DNA of 64,000 nucleotides from an uncultured Paracoccaceae bacterium (GCA_947495295.1 CANLYJ010000001.1:806001-870000); one strand, 5' to 3'. Counted from the stretch's first letter, positions 47,852-56,945 are shown. The notes: generated by a model not told the origin, from the sequence alone. Made by a program: numbers and translations.

Positions 47852-47897
47852 CAAAATCTGAAACAGATTTTGGTTCAAAATTTTTTGAAAAATTTTG
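47852..47897. repeat. Twin hairpin element, copy 1
   Basis: Two adjacent perfect hairpins: CAAAATCTG-aaa-CAGATTTTG (47852-47872), then after 3 bp CAAAATTTTT-TG-AAAAATTTTG (47876-47897). They lie between pepN and the DUF2256 gene. The same architecture, with different stem sequence, occurs at 62070-62115. Confidence 0.75.
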
Positions 47898-47913
47898 CCG
47901 TCGCGATACCTAG

Positions 47914-48066
47914 ATGGCTATGCCCAAGATGCGCCGGAAATCCGATCTGCCCCGGAAAATCTGTGCGAGCTGTGGCCGACCATTTGCGTGGCGCAAGAAA
48001 TGGGAAAAGGTTTGGGATCAGGTCCGCTATTGTTCGAACCGGTGTCGCGACCAGCGCGCTAAATGA
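47914..48066 (+). CDS. DUF2256 family small zinc-ribbon protein
   Basis: This 50-aa basic protein has [14 protein letters not shown] followed by YCSNRC, a four-cysteine zinc-ribbon pattern characteristic of DUF2256. The start is ATG GCT ATG; the second ATG at 47920 is equally possible. The family is of unknown function and is often encoded near photolyase/cryptochrome genes. Such a gene lies about 5 kb downstream here, so the pairing is loose. Confidence 0.85.
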   Translation: MAMPKMRRKSDLPRKICASCGRPFAWRKKWEKVWDQVRYCSNRCRDQRAK

Positions 48067-48166
48067 ATCAGACCCCATTTGTTGCCTATCGGAAACTTCT
48101 GCTCTACCTCTCTGCTGGAACCGGGGCCGGTGTGCCGCTGTATGCATATTGATGAGGGAAAGTATC

Positions 48167-50314
48167 ATGACCGATCGCATCGAAAAGAACGGGATTATGG
48201 TGGCAGCCGAACTGGCCAGTTTCGTTGATAACCATGCGTTACCCGGCACCGGGATATCGCCGGATTATTTTTGGTCAGGCTTTGCGGAGCTTGTGGAAAA
48301 GATGACACCGCGCAATCGCGCGTTGCTGCAAACCCGCGAGGACCTGCAGGCCCGTATTGATGAGTGGCATGTCAAACGGCGCGGGACCACGCATGACCGC
48401 ACCGAATACGAGGCTTTCCTGCACGAGATCGAGTATCTGGTGGAAGAGGGAGAGGCGTTTGAGATTACAACCACAAATGTTGACCCAGAGATCGCGACCG
48501 TACCCGGACCGCAGCTGGTCGTGCCGATCACCAATGCCCGTTTTGCCCTGAATGCCGCCAATGCCCGATGGGGCAGTCTCTATGATGCGTTCTATGGCAC
48601 CGATGCCATGGGCGTGCAGCCGCCCAAAGGGCCATATGATCGCGGCCATGGTGCCCGGGTTGTTGCCCGGTCGCGGGTCTTTCTGGATGAGGCTTTCCCA
48701 ATCGAGGGCAGCAGCCATGCCGATGTGTCCCGTTATTACGTGCATGATGGCGCGCTGCTGATCGATGATAGCCCCTTGCGCCAGCCAGAAAAATTTGCGG
48801 GCTATCGCGGCAATCCCAAGGCGCCGGACAGCATCCTGTTGGTGAATAACGGTTTGCATGTCGAACTCGTTTTTGACCGCGCCCATCCGATTGGCAGCCG
48901 TGATCAGGCGCTTTTGGCTGATGTGCGTCTGGAAAGTGCCGTGACAGCAATTATGGATTGTGAAGACAGCGTTGCCTGCGTGGATGCTGAAGACAAGGTG
49001 TTGGCCTATCGCAACTGGTTGGGCCTGATGCGCGGTGATCTGACGTCTGAGTTCCAGAAGGGCGGTCAAACCCAGACCCGCCGTTTGTCGGATGATCTGA
49101 CCTATGTCGCCCCCGATGGTAACCCGTTGACATTGAAGGGCCGCGCCTTGCTGTGGGTCCGCAATGTCGGTCACCTGATGACCAACCCGGCCATTCTGGA
49201 TGCTGATGGCGAAGAGGTTTTCGAAGGGCTGATGGACGCCATGTTCACAGTGCTAATCGCCATGCATGACCTGAAACGCGAAGGCGGCAATTCGGCCTAT
49301 GGCGCGGTCTACGTGGTCAAGCCCAAGATGCACGGGCCAGAGGAAGTGGCATTCACCAATGACATCTTTGCCATGGTTGAGGATGCGCTGGGGCTGCCAC
49401 GCCACACCGTCAAGATCGGTATCATGGATGAGGAGCGCCGGACGACAGTGAACCTTAAGGCCTGTATTCGTGCCGCGAAGGATCGCGTCGCCTTCATCAA
49501 TACCGGTTTTCTGGATCGGACCGGTGATGAAATCCATACCTCAATGGAGGCAGGACCGTTCAGCCGTAAAGATTTTATCAAGCGTAAACAATGGATTGGT
49601 GCCTATGAAGATCAGAATGTCGATATCGGGCTGGAATGCGGATTTTCCGGCAAGGCCCAGATCGGCAAGGGTATGTGGGCGATGCCCGACATGATGGCTG
49701 CCATGCTGGAACAAAAGATAGGCCATCCGCAATCAGGCGCAAACTGCGCCTGGGTGCCCAGCCCCACAGCAGCCACGCTACACGCACTGCATTATCATAA
49801 GGTTGATGTGATGGCGGTGCAGGACAAGCTGCGCAAGGGCGGGCGTCGTGCCTATGTGTCGTCCATTCTGGATATCCCGCTGGCCCAGTATCAGCGCTGG
49901 ACCGACGCGCAAAAACGCAAGGAGATCGAGAATAACGCGCAAGGTATCCTGGGCTATGTCGTGCGCTGGATTGATCAGGGTGTTGGCTGTTCGAAGGTGC
50001 CTGACATCAATGATGTGGGACTGATGGAGGATCGTGCGACCTGCCGTATCTCTAGCCAGGCCTTGGCCAATTGGTTGCATCACGAGGTTGTTTCCGAGGC
50101 ACAGGTCATGGATGCAATGCATAAGATGGCGGCTGTTGTTGACCAGCAGAATGCCAATGATCCGGCCTATCGCCCGATGGCACCGAATTTTGACGGGATC
50201 GCATTCCAAGCGGCCTGCGATCTGGTGTTCAAAGGGCGCATGCAACCGTCCGGTTACACCGAGCCCGTACTGCATCAGCGTCGGTTGGCGTTGAAGGCAC
50301 AACGGAATTCTTGA
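48167..50314 (+). CDS. glcB: Malate synthase G
   Basis: This 715-aa enzyme condenses glyoxylate with acetyl-CoA to malate. Length and blocks such as [50 protein letters not shown] and [14 protein letters not shown] identify the monomeric G isoform. I chose the ATG giving [10 protein letters not shown], preceded by GAGGGAA. A GlcG-like gene follows at 39 nt, suggesting glycolate/glyoxylate use; the glycolate oxidase genes glcDEF are not adjacent. Confidence 0.96.
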   Translation: MTDRIEKNGIMVAAELASFVDNHALPGTGISPDYFWSGFAELVEKMTPRNRALLQTREDLQARIDEWHVKRRGTTHDRTEYEAFLHEIEYLVEEGEAFEITTTNVDPEIATVPGPQLVVPITNARFALNAANARWGSLYDAFYGTDAMGVQPPKGPYDRGHGARVVARSRVFLDEAFPIEGSSHADVSRYYVHDGALLIDDSPLRQPEKFAGYRGNPKAPDSILLVNNGLHVELVFDRAHPIGSRDQALLADVRLESAVTAIMDCEDSVACVDAEDKVLAYRNWLGLMRGDLTSEFQKGGQTQTRRLSDDLTYVAPDGNPLTLKGRALLWVRNVGHLMTNPAILDADGEEVFEGLMDAMFTVLIAMHDLKREGGNSAYGAVYVVKPKMHGPEEVAFTNDIFAMVEDALGLPRHTVKIGIMDEERRTTVNLKACIRAAKDRVAFINTGFLDRTGDEIHTSMEAGPFSRKDFIKRKQWIGAYEDQNVDIGLECGFSGKAQIGKGMWAMPDMMAAMLEQKIGHPQSGANCAWVPSPTAATLHALHYHKVDVMAVQDKLRKGGRRAYVSSILDIPLAQYQRWTDAQKRKEIENNAQGILGYVVRWIDQGVGCSKVPDINDVGLMEDRATCRISSQALANWLHHEVVSEAQVMDAMHKMAAVVDQQNANDPAYRPMAPNFDGIAFQAACDLVFKGRMQPSGYTEPVLHQRRLALKAQRNS

Positions 50315-50317
50315 AGG

Positions 50318-50341
50318 GTGATGGGTTGAAACCCATCTTAC
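50318..50341. repeat. Degenerate copy of the 26-bp palindrome (copy 3)
   Basis: GTGATGGGTTGAAACCCATCTTAC is an imperfect, 24-nt version of the palindromes at 10065 and 53912, with the left arm shortened. It sits between glcB and the GlcG-like gene and could form a GATGGGTT/AACCCATC stem in the mRNA, perhaps tuning relative expression. Confidence 0.65.
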
Positions 50342-50353
50342 GGGAGACAAAAA

Positions 50354-50782
50354 ATGGCAGAAATTTCAACGAATAAGGCCCGGACGATCATTCGCAAGGC
50401 GATGGCCAAAGGGGCCGAGATTGGCCTGAAACCACTATCGGTTGTGGTTCTGGATGCCGGTGGTCACGTCAAGGCGTTTGAGCGTGCTGACGGCGCCGCG
50501 CCGGGCCGGTTCGGGATCGCGCATGGCAAGGCCTATGGCTCTGTCATGCTGGGGATGGCTGGTACAGCACAGATGGCGCGGGCTGAACAGCAGGCCTATT
50601 TCATGGCCGCGGTGAACGGCGTTTATGGTGGGCAGGTTGTGCCTGTCCCTGGTGGCGTTCTTGTCCGCGACAAGCGCGGCAATGTCATTGGTGCCGTGGG
50701 TGTGACCGGAGATACGTCTGACAATGATGTGATTGCTGCGATGGCCGGTATCGAAGCCGCAGGGCTGTCTGGAGAAGCATAA
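50354..50782 (+). CDS. GlcG/HbpS family protein (DUF336)
   Basis: This 142-aa protein has the GlcG/HbpS pattern: LSVVVLDAGGHVKAFERADGA, FGIAHGKAYGSVMLG and GGQVVPVPGGVLVRD, ending IGAVGVTGDTSDND. Relatives bind haem or cobalamin-type ligands or accompany glycolate operons. Its place after malate synthase G suggests the glycolate context. Its molecular role is unclear. Confidence 0.87.
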   Translation: MAEISTNKARTIIRKAMAKGAEIGLKPLSVVVLDAGGHVKAFERADGAAPGRFGIAHGKAYGSVMLGMAGTAQMARAEQQAYFMAAVNGVYGGQVVPVPGGVLVRDKRGNVIGAVGVTGDTSDNDVIAAMAGIEAAGLSGEA

Positions 50783-50905
50783 ATCTGACCCGTTAGTGAA
50801 TATGATATCGCGCTGTGCAAAACTGTGCGCGCGGGTCTGCGGAATTGTTGCCTTTCACGATCCTGCATGACGGGTTACTAAGGTTGAAATCTGAAGGGAT
50901 GTAAT

Positions 50906-51673
50906 ATGGATCGTCCGGTCATTGGCATTATCGGCAACAGCAATCTGATCAATGATGAATATCCGGTCCATGCGGTAGGCCATATGAACACACATGCGAT
51001 TGCCGATGTGTCCCAGGCGATCCCGATGATTATCCCTTCCGACCCGGCTGTGGTCACGCCGGCAGAACTGATGTCGGTTTGTGATGGTTTTCTGTTCACT
51101 GGCGGGCGCCCCAATGTCCACCCCGAGGAATATGGCGAGACCCCGACCGAGGCCCATGGCGATTTTGATCGGAATCGTGATGGCATCGCCCTGCCATTGA
51201 TCCGTGCTTGTGTCGCGGCGGGGCAGCCGATATTTGGAATCTGCCGCGGTTTTCAAGAGGTTAACGTGGCAATGGGTGGTACCTTATACCCTGAAATCCG
51301 TGATTTGCCGGGCCGTGATAACCATCGTATGCCCCCCGATGGCAGCCTGGCCGAGAAGTTTGAGCTGCGCCATGAGGTCACGTTTTCCGCCGATGGTCCG
51401 TTTCATCGGTTGCTGGGCGCGCAGACCGTTTTGACCAACACATTGCATGGTCAGGGCATCAAGGCCCCGGGTCCGCGTATTGTGGTTGACGGCTATGCTG
51501 ATGATGGCACGCCGGAGGCGATTTACGTGGCTGACGCGCCCGGTTTTACTTTGTCTGTGCAGTGGCATCCGGAGTGGAATGCCAATGCTGATCCGGTGTC
51601 CCGCCCGCTGTTTGAGGCCTTTGGTGCGGCCTGTCGTGACTGGGCGGCCGGTGGTTTGCGCAAGACGGGCTAG
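50906..51673 (+). CDS. Gamma-glutamyl-GABA hydrolase family protein (peptidase C26)
   Basis: This 255-aa class-I glutamine amidotransferase-like hydrolase has the nucleophile elbow IFGICRGFQEVNVAMGG (Cys) and the His-Glu pair in SVQWHPEWNA. DGFLFTGGRPNVHPEEYG is the PuuD-type block. It probably hydrolyses gamma-glutamyl bonds, for example in putrescine degradation, but no other puu gene is nearby. Confidence 0.9.
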   Translation: MDRPVIGIIGNSNLINDEYPVHAVGHMNTHAIADVSQAIPMIIPSDPAVVTPAELMSVCDGFLFTGGRPNVHPEEYGETPTEAHGDFDRNRDGIALPLIRACVAAGQPIFGICRGFQEVNVAMGGTLYPEIRDLPGRDNHRMPPDGSLAEKFELRHEVTFSADGPFHRLLGAQTVLTNTLHGQGIKAPGPRIVVDGYADDGTPEAIYVADAPGFTLSVQWHPEWNANADPVSRPLFEAFGAACRDWAAGGLRKTG

Positions 51674-51731
51674 GGCGCGCCGCATTCCACGAATCAAACG
51701 TAAACACTGCTGTTTCAGGGAGATTTGCCCG

Positions 51732-51769
51732 GTCGGCAGCGCGTCGGCGAAACGTCGGCCTTTTGTCGG
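51732..51769 (-). promoter_or_regulatory. Array of four CCGAC boxes at 11-bp spacing (locus C, minus orientation)
   Basis: GTCGG occurs on the + strand at 51732, 51743, 51754 and 51765, the reverse complement of the CCGAC arrays at 8472 and 41803 with identical spacing. It lies about 125 bp upstream of the HemG-like gene and just upstream of an FNR-type box. Confidence 0.65.
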
Positions 51770-51820
51770 ACCCTTGCGCGCGGTACGCCGCGATTAAACC
51801 CCCGTATGCCATGTTAACGA

Positions 51821-51834
51821 CTGATACAGATCAA
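51821..51834. promoter_or_regulatory. FNR/FnrL-type box
   Basis: CTGATACAGATCAA matches the FNR consensus TTGAT-N4-ATCAA with one mismatch. It lies 59 bp upstream of the HemG-like start, a suitable distance for activation. FnrL in Rhodobacteraceae controls tetrapyrrole genes under low oxygen, which fits the target. Confidence 0.6.
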
Positions 51835-51892
51835 GGCATTACACGGCATCATCTGCGAGACTTGCCCCCGAACACCAAAGGGGGATCCCGTC

Positions 51893-52435
51893 ATGAAAAT
51901 ACTGATCGCTTATGCGTCGACCGAAGGGCAGACCCGCAAGATCGCAAGATTTTGCGCCGATCATCTGATTGATACCGGCCATTCTGTTGAATTGGCCCAT
52001 GCCAGTGATGCCAAGGAGATTGCGTTTGACCGGTTTGATGCTGTCTTACTGGCCGGGTCGGTGCATGCCGGCCAATATCAGAAAGTACTGCGCAATCTGG
52101 CGATCCGCCAGCGTGATGCGCTGGCGGGGATGAAAGCTGCGTTTATGTCGGTTTCTCTTGCCGCAGCAGGGGACGACCCGGATGATTGGAAGGGGTTGCA
52201 GGGCTGTGTTGACCGGTTTGCGGCGAAAACCGGCTGGTCACCCGCAACGGTGATGCATGTAGCTGGTGCGTTCCGCTTCTCGGAATATGACTTTTTCAAG
52301 TCTTGGGCGATGCGTTGGATTGCTGCCCAGAAGAAACAATCCGTCGATCCGCATGAAGATAAGGAATACACCGATTGGGGCGCGCTGAAGCAAATACTTG
52401 ATGACTGGTTGGCGATGGGTGATATCCCGGTCTGA
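51893..52435 (+). CDS. hemG: HemG-like flavodoxin-domain protoporphyrinogen dehydrogenase
   Basis: This 180-aa protein has a flavodoxin FMN loop (YASTEGQTRKIARF), then VLLAGSVHAGQYQKVL, AFMSVSLAA, a HemG-type insertion HVAGAFRFSEYDFFKSW and the C-terminal KEYTDWGALKQI. These match menaquinone/quinone-linked protoporphyrinogen IX dehydrogenase HemG, which oxidises protoporphyrinogen at the membrane without oxygen. GGGGGATCCC precedes the ATG. The upstream FNR box supports an oxygen-responsive role. A different flavodoxin function cannot be excluded. Confidence 0.82.
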   Translation: MKILIAYASTEGQTRKIARFCADHLIDTGHSVELAHASDAKEIAFDRFDAVLLAGSVHAGQYQKVLRNLAIRQRDALAGMKAAFMSVSLAAAGDDPDDWKGLQGCVDRFAAKTGWSPATVMHVAGAFRFSEYDFFKSWAMRWIAAQKKQSVDPHEDKEYTDWGALKQILDDWLAMGDIPV

Positions 52436-52676
52436 CTGTCACTTCGTCATATGTGTTCACCATATCTGTGGACCAGGGGAGCGGAGGATAAAACGGACCC
52501 GCTTAAACGAGGTTACGGCGTAGGCGGTTGCGATGATCCGTTCTTGTGCATTTGTTCTGCCGCCCTTTTGCCTATTGCTTACCGGACGATGTCAAGTCCC
52601 GTGCGGATGGTGTGCGGCCTGTGACTGTGGCGCGCTGTTGTCGGGATATCACCGACGACCGTGCAGGCCGCTATGA

Positions 52677-53873
52677 TCAGATGGGTTGTTTCTGTTCATT
52701 TTGCGCCCGGTCGCTGCCGTGGCGATTGTTGAGCTGATTGATCAGCCCGGGGATTTTGTCCTTGAACCGAAAGAACCCGTGCGTGGCGTGTGGCCATGCA
52801 GCACCGTCATAAGGTCTGATGATCTGCGCGAGTTGCGTGCCTTTGAGCGCGTCGCGGGTTGGCCCGGTAGGCGTGTAGGATGTCACAATTTGTTGGATGT
52901 TGTTTTCTGCGGCCCATGTGCTGATCGTCTTGGGCGTCACACTGCTGATCGGCCCGCATTTGTTGCCAAACCGTGTCGTACATTCGGCGAGGGCCTGTTT
53001 GACAAATGTGGTGACATTGGCGGCCGTTGCCAGTGGGCTGCGGTGATCGGTTGTTTGGATCGTCGCCGTCGCAATTGGGTTGATCTGATCAAACAACCAG
53101 CCGGGCGACATGTCCTCTTCGCTGATCAAAAGCCCTGCGCGCAGCGATGTGTCGATGGGAGCGCTGATGGGCACAGGTCCGGGCGCTGGATGCGGCATCC
53201 CGTCAAGCGGTGCGGCATGCGTGGCCAGGCCTTGCGGGTGGAAACGCCCGTCCGTGTATCTGGCAATATTGTCGGGGCGGGCGAGGTAGGTTTTGCCGAT
53301 GGTTTGCAGCCCCCCGACCCAGCGCCATGACAGCGTGTTGGACGCCGGATCGCCGTCAATGAGCTGCCGTAGGAAAAAATCCGCGCCGAGCGTCCAGGGC
53401 AGCCGGAGCGTGAAAATCCAGATCGAGGCGAACCACATCCGCGCGTGATTGTGCAGATAGCCGGTTTCGATCAGTTCCTGCGCCCAGTGGTCAAAACAGT
53501 CGATCCCGGTTTGGCCTTTGCAGGCGGCTTCCCATTCCTGCCGCAGGCCGCTTTCGGTTTGGACCCGGTTCAACGCTGATTGCAAATCCGTCTTGTAGGC
53601 AGTCCAAACGGACGGCCGCAGTTCCAGCCAGCCTTTCCAGTAGCTGCGCCAATAGACCTCTTGTATGAATTTCTCGGCCGCTTGTGGGCTGTGCCGGGCG
53701 CGCGTGGTGCGCAGCACCTGCTCTTCGGTGATGATCCGGTGCCGGATATAGGGCGACAGGGTCGAAACGCCCGCGAGGTCATCATAGTTGCGTTTGCTGG
53801 CGTAGTCGCGACCGGCCTTGGGTGCGAAATCGTGCAGGCGTTGCAGGGCGGCGGTGTAGGTCGGGTCAAACAT
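52677..53873 (-). CDS. Photolyase/cryptochrome relative with FAD domain first
   Basis: This 398-aa protein begins directly with the helical FAD-binding domain of photolyases: STLSPYIRHRIIT, EKFIQEVYWRSYWKGW, GQTGIDCFDHWAQELIETGY, LHNHARMWFASIW and the phosphate/FAD block DGDPASNTLSWRWVGG (about 35-200). The alpha/beta antenna domain that normally precedes it is absent. Instead residues about 245-376 (RAGLLISEEDMSP; TWAAENNIQQIVTSYTPTGP; TRDALKG; GFFRFKDKIPG) resemble that domain at the C-terminus. Known members repair UV lesions or sense light; the role here is unknown. The domain inversion is inferred by eye. Confidence 0.8.
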   Translation of the reverse strand: MFDPTYTAALQRLHDFAPKAGRDYASKRNYDDLAGVSTLSPYIRHRIITEEQVLRTTRARHSPQAAEKFIQEVYWRSYWKGWLELRPSVWTAYKTDLQSALNRVQTESGLRQEWEAACKGQTGIDCFDHWAQELIETGYLHNHARMWFASIWIFTLRLPWTLGADFFLRQLIDGDPASNTLSWRWVGGLQTIGKTYLARPDNIARYTDGRFHPQGLATHAAPLDGMPHPAPGPVPISAPIDTSLRAGLLISEEDMSPGWLFDQINPIATATIQTTDHRSPLATAANVTTFVKQALAECTTRFGNKCGPISSVTPKTISTWAAENNIQQIVTSYTPTGPTRDALKGTQLAQIIRPYDGAAWPHATHGFFRFKDKIPGLINQLNNRHGSDRAQNEQKQPI

Positions 53874-53911
53874 GCGCTTGAGCTAACGCAGTGGCGCGGG
53901 GTTTCAACGAC

Positions 53912-53937
53912 GTAAGATGGGTTTAAACCCATCTTAC
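53912..53937. repeat. 26-bp perfect palindrome (copy 2)
   Basis: Identical base for base to 10065-10090. It lies downstream of the SRPBCC gene and upstream of the photolyase-like gene, both on the minus strand, so it probably ends the SRPBCC transcript. Exact identity of two distant intergenic copies suggests a dispersed element or strong constraint. Confidence 0.75.
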
Positions 53938-53945
53938 CGGATCAT

Positions 53946-54407
53946 TCAGGCGTGAACCGGCGTTTTAGCTGTCGTGGCAAAACAACCCAGTACAATGTCC
54001 CACCCGTGCAGGTAGCTGGTGCTGACCGCGTCTGCCAGATCGCCCAGAATATCAAAGCCGCCATGGCATAGGTCACAGCGCGTCCCTGCCTCTGTCGCTT
54101 TGAAGCTGACTGTCACAACCGTTGCTTCATCCTCTGACTTGCCGGGATGCCATGTGAAGGCGAGGTATTTGCCCGGATCATAGGCCAGGATCGTACCCCA
54201 GATTTCTGTCTCGCCCTCATCGGTAATCTCGCTGATTTTGCCGCCTTTATGGGTGTCGAACCCGACTTTACGGGGTGATCTGTTTTTGGCTGCAGACACT
54301 GAATGGCTGGCGCCCGGCCACCATTTGTCGATCCCATCGGTAAAGAGCGCAAATGCCTCTGCCGGGGTCAATGGCACGGAGATGGTTTTGTTGATAGGGT
54401 CATTCAT
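53946..54407 (-). CDS. SRPBCC (AHSA1-like) domain protein
   Basis: This 153-aa protein has the SRPBCC/AHSA1 fold pattern: ISVPLTPAEAFALFTDGIDKWWP, GGKISEITDEG, WGTILAYDPGKYLAFTWHPG and a C-terminal helix (YLHGWDIVLGCF). It starts within the end of the ArsR-type regulator gene (8-nt overlap). This ArsR-SRPBCC pairing is common. The ligand is unknown. Confidence 0.87.
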   Translation of the reverse strand: MNDPINKTISVPLTPAEAFALFTDGIDKWWPGASHSVSAAKNRSPRKVGFDTHKGGKISEITDEGETEIWGTILAYDPGKYLAFTWHPGKSEDEATVVTVSFKATEAGTRCDLCHGGFDILGDLADAVSTSYLHGWDIVLGCFATTAKTPVHA

Positions 54408-54732
54408 CCTGTTTTCCTTTGGCTTGTTCCTGGGCGGCGCGCGCAAATGCCGCAAGCGCGTCATCCCACAACCCGTCAAGATATTGCCGCAACGCGTCCA
54501 CCCCATCAGGCGCAATGGCATAAAGCCGTCGATTGCCTGATGGTGTCACCGATAACAGCCCGGCATCTGACAACACGCGCAGGTGTTGGCTGACTGCGGG
54601 GCGGCTGACTGGCATGGTTTTCGCGATGGCCCCAACGGGCAGCGGCCCACCGCGTAACCGGTCGATGATATCCCGGCGTGTCGGGTCGGCCAGCGCGGTC
54701 ATGGTTGCGGCTATTGCATCTTTGTGGTCCAT
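54400..54732 (-). CDS. ArsR-family transcriptional regulator
   Basis: This 110-aa winged-helix protein has ALADPTRRDIIDRLRGG and the recognition region VSRPAVSQHLRVLSDAGLLSV, with the wing PSGNRRLYAI. No metal-binding cysteine pair is seen, so it belongs to the non-metal ArsR group paired with SRPBCC proteins. A palindrome overlapping its start suggests autoregulation. Confidence 0.9.
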   Translation of the reverse strand: MDHKDAIAATMTALADPTRRDIIDRLRGGPLPVGAIAKTMPVSRPAVSQHLRVLSDAGLLSVTPSGNRRLYAIAPDGVDALRQYLDGLWDDALAAFARAAQEQAKGKQDE

Positions 54733-54749
54733 GACTTACCGTAAGTCAT
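54731..54749. promoter_or_regulatory. 19-bp palindrome overlapping the ArsR start codon
   Basis: ATGACTTAC-C-GTAAGTCAT has perfect 9-bp arms. It overlaps the ArsR-gene ATG (minus strand, 54730-54732). On the minus strand TTGACA (54761-54766) and TACGGT (54738-54743) are 17 bp apart, so transcription would begin at or near the ATG. Binding here would block the promoter. Confidence 0.6.
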
Positions 54750-54779
54750 CGCTTACCATTTGTCAATCATGACCTGCGA

Positions 54780-54807
54780 CCCTTGAAGCCCCTGACACCG
54801 GCCACTA
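54780..54807 (+). promoter_or_regulatory. Possible heat-shock (RpoH-type) promoter of clpP
   Basis: CCCTTGAA (54780-54787), a 14-bp spacer and CCACTA (54802-54807) resemble the sigma-32 form CTTGAA-N13-15-CCCCAT, with a weaker -10. It lies 59 bp upstream of the clpP start. clpP is a usual member of the heat-shock regulon, but this assignment is by eye only. Confidence 0.4.
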
Positions 54808-54865
54808 AGACTCTGTCAGGAATTTAGAAGTAGGACGAAGATCGTCCAAATATGAGGCAGATAAT

Positions 54866-55486
54866 ATGCAAGACCCGGTCGAGACCTATATGAACCTTGT
54901 CCCTATGGTGGTTGAACAAACTGCCCGGGGCGAACGCGCCTATGATATTTTTTCCCGTCTTTTGAAAGAGCGGATCATTTTCCTTAATGGCCCTGTCCAT
55001 GATGGGATGAGCCAGTTGGTTGTCGCCCAGTTGCTGCACCTTGAGGCTGAGAACCCCAAGAAGGAAATCAGCATGTATATCAACAGCCCCGGTGGCGTTG
55101 TTACCTCGGGCCTGTCGATCTATGACACGATGCAATATATCCGCCCCAAAGTGTCCACCCTTGTGGTCGGTCAGGCCGCATCGATGGGATCGCTTTTGTT
55201 GACCGCAGGTCATTCGGGTATGCGGTTTTCGTTGCCCAATTCCCGTATCATGGTTCACCAGCCGTCCGGCGGCTACCAGGGCCAGGCCACTGACATCATG
55301 ATCCACGCTCAGGAGACCCAGAAGTTGAAGGATCGCCTGAATGAGATTTACGTCAAACATACTGGCCAGACCCTGAAAAAAGTCGAAGCGGCGCTGGAGC
55401 GTGACAATTTCATGTCCCCGGAAGAGGCCAAGGATTGGGGTCTGATCGACGAGATCGTCGAGAACCGCGAGAAGTCCGAAGACTAA
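54866..55486 (+). CDS. clpP: ATP-dependent Clp protease proteolytic subunit ClpP
   Basis: This 206-aa serine peptidase forms the tetradecameric chamber of ClpXP. The catalytic triad is Ser106 ([10 protein letters not shown]), His131 (MVHQPSGG) and Asp180 ([11 protein letters not shown]). [15 protein letters not shown] forms the oxyanion-side loop. GAGGCAG precedes the ATG. clpX follows after 190 bp. Confidence 0.97.
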   Translation: MQDPVETYMNLVPMVVEQTARGERAYDIFSRLLKERIIFLNGPVHDGMSQLVVAQLLHLEAENPKKEISMYINSPGGVVTSGLSIYDTMQYIRPKVSTLVVGQAASMGSLLLTAGHSGMRFSLPNSRIMVHQPSGGYQGQATDIMIHAQETQKLKDRLNEIYVKHTGQTLKKVEAALERDNFMSPEEAKDWGLIDEIVENREKSED

Positions 55487-55676
55487 CGCTTTGACCCCGC
55501 CGGTTTGAGTTAGGATTTGGTTAATCTTCCCTTGCTCAGACCGGTGCCGCAACACTTTGTTAACGTGACCGTGCGCATGGTCATTTTGACATTGTGGACC
55601 TTGGCGGGCTGTCCTAGAGTTGTGGCGGGGGCTGCCTGAATATTGTTTGAGCGGCCAATTGGCCAAGAGGTTAAAG

Positions 55677-56942
55677 ATGGCGAATACATCCGGCGGCGAC
55701 AGCAAAAATACGCTTTACTGCAGTTTTTGTGGCAAGAGCCAACACGAGGTGCGCAAGCTGATTGCAGGCCCGACCGTCTTCATCTGTGATGAATGCGTTG
55801 AGTTGTGCATGGATATCATTCGCGAGGAAACCAAATCCGCTGGCCTGAAGGCTGGCGATGGTGTGCCGACCCCAACCGAGATTTGTCAGGTGCTTGATGA
55901 TTATGTCATCGGCCAGATGCACGCCAAGCGCGTGCTGTCGGTTGCCGTGCATAACCATTACAAGCGTCTGAACCACGCCGATAAATCCGATATTGAGTTG
56001 GCAAAATCCAACATCATGCTGATTGGTCCGACCGGTTGCGGTAAAACCCTGTTGGCCCAGACACTTGCACGTATTCTGGACGTTCCTTTTACAATGGCTG
56101 ACGCCACCACCCTGACTGAGGCCGGCTATGTGGGTGAGGATGTTGAAAACATCATTCTGAAGCTTTTGCAGGCCTCTGAATACAATGTGGAACGTGCGCA
56201 GCGCGGCATCGTTTATATTGACGAGGTCGACAAGATTACCCGCAAGTCTGACAACCCATCGATCACCCGCGACGTGTCGGGCGAGGGGGTACAGCAGGCG
56301 CTGTTGAAGATCATGGAAGGGACTGTGGCTTCTGTTCCGCCGCAAGGTGGTCGCAAGCATCCGCAGCAGGAATTCCTTCAGGTGGATACAACGAATATTC
56401 TGTTCATTTGTGGCGGTGCGTTTGCGGGTCTCGACAAGATTATCGGCCAGCGCGGCAAAGGGTCCGGCATGGGCTTTGGTGCCGATGTGAAGGACAATGA
56501 TGACCGTGGCATTGGCGAAGTGTTCCAGGATCTGGAGCCAGAGGACCTGCTGAAATACGGGTTGATCCCGGAATTTGTCGGCCGTTTGCCGGTGATCGCG
56601 ACCTTGACCGATCTGGATGAGGATGCATTGATCACCATTCTGACCGCACCCAAGAATGCGCTGGTCAAACAGTATCAGCGTTTGTTTGAGCTGGAAGATA
56701 CCAAGCTGACATTCACCGAAGACGCGCTGAGCGCCATTGCCAAACGTGCGATTGAGCGCAAGACCGGTGCCCGTGGATTGCGGTCCATCATGGAAGACAT
56801 CCTGTTGAACACGATGTTCGATCTGCCCGGTATGGACACCGTGACCGAGGTTGTGGTGAACGAAGAGGCGGTGACATCTGAAGTGGCTCCGCTGATGATC
56901 CATGACAAGGGCAACAAGAAAGAGCCTGCGACGGCCAGCTAG
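55677..56942 (+). CDS. clpX: ATP-dependent Clp protease ATP-binding subunit ClpX
   Basis: This 421-aa AAA+ unfoldase has an N-terminal C4 zinc-binding domain ([22 protein letters not shown]), Walker [13 protein letters not shown], Walker [11 protein letters not shown] and [12 protein letters not shown] pore-region sequence. It feeds tagged substrates to ClpP. I chose the ATG giving [11 protein letters not shown], because upstream in-frame sequence lacks family similarity. Confidence 0.97.
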   Translation: MANTSGGDSKNTLYCSFCGKSQHEVRKLIAGPTVFICDECVELCMDIIREETKSAGLKAGDGVPTPTEICQVLDDYVIGQMHAKRVLSVAVHNHYKRLNHADKSDIELAKSNIMLIGPTGCGKTLLAQTLARILDVPFTMADATTLTEAGYVGEDVENIILKLLQASEYNVERAQRGIVYIDEVDKITRKSDNPSITRDVSGEGVQQALLKIMEGTVASVPPQGGRKHPQQEFLQVDTTNILFICGGAFAGLDKIIGQRGKGSGMGFGADVKDNDDRGIGEVFQDLEPEDLLKYGLIPEFVGRLPVIATLTDLDEDALITILTAPKNALVKQYQRLFELEDTKLTFTEDALSAIAKRAIERKTGARGLRSIMEDILLNTMFDLPGMDTVTEVVVNEEAVTSEVAPLMIHDKGNKKEPATAS

Positions 56943-56945
56943 GTC

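Noticed and set aside
55510-55524. CtrA-like TTAG-N7-TTAA upstream of clpX
   Set aside because: One mismatch to TTAA-N7-TTAA, and the motif is short enough to occur by chance; no promoter context supports it.
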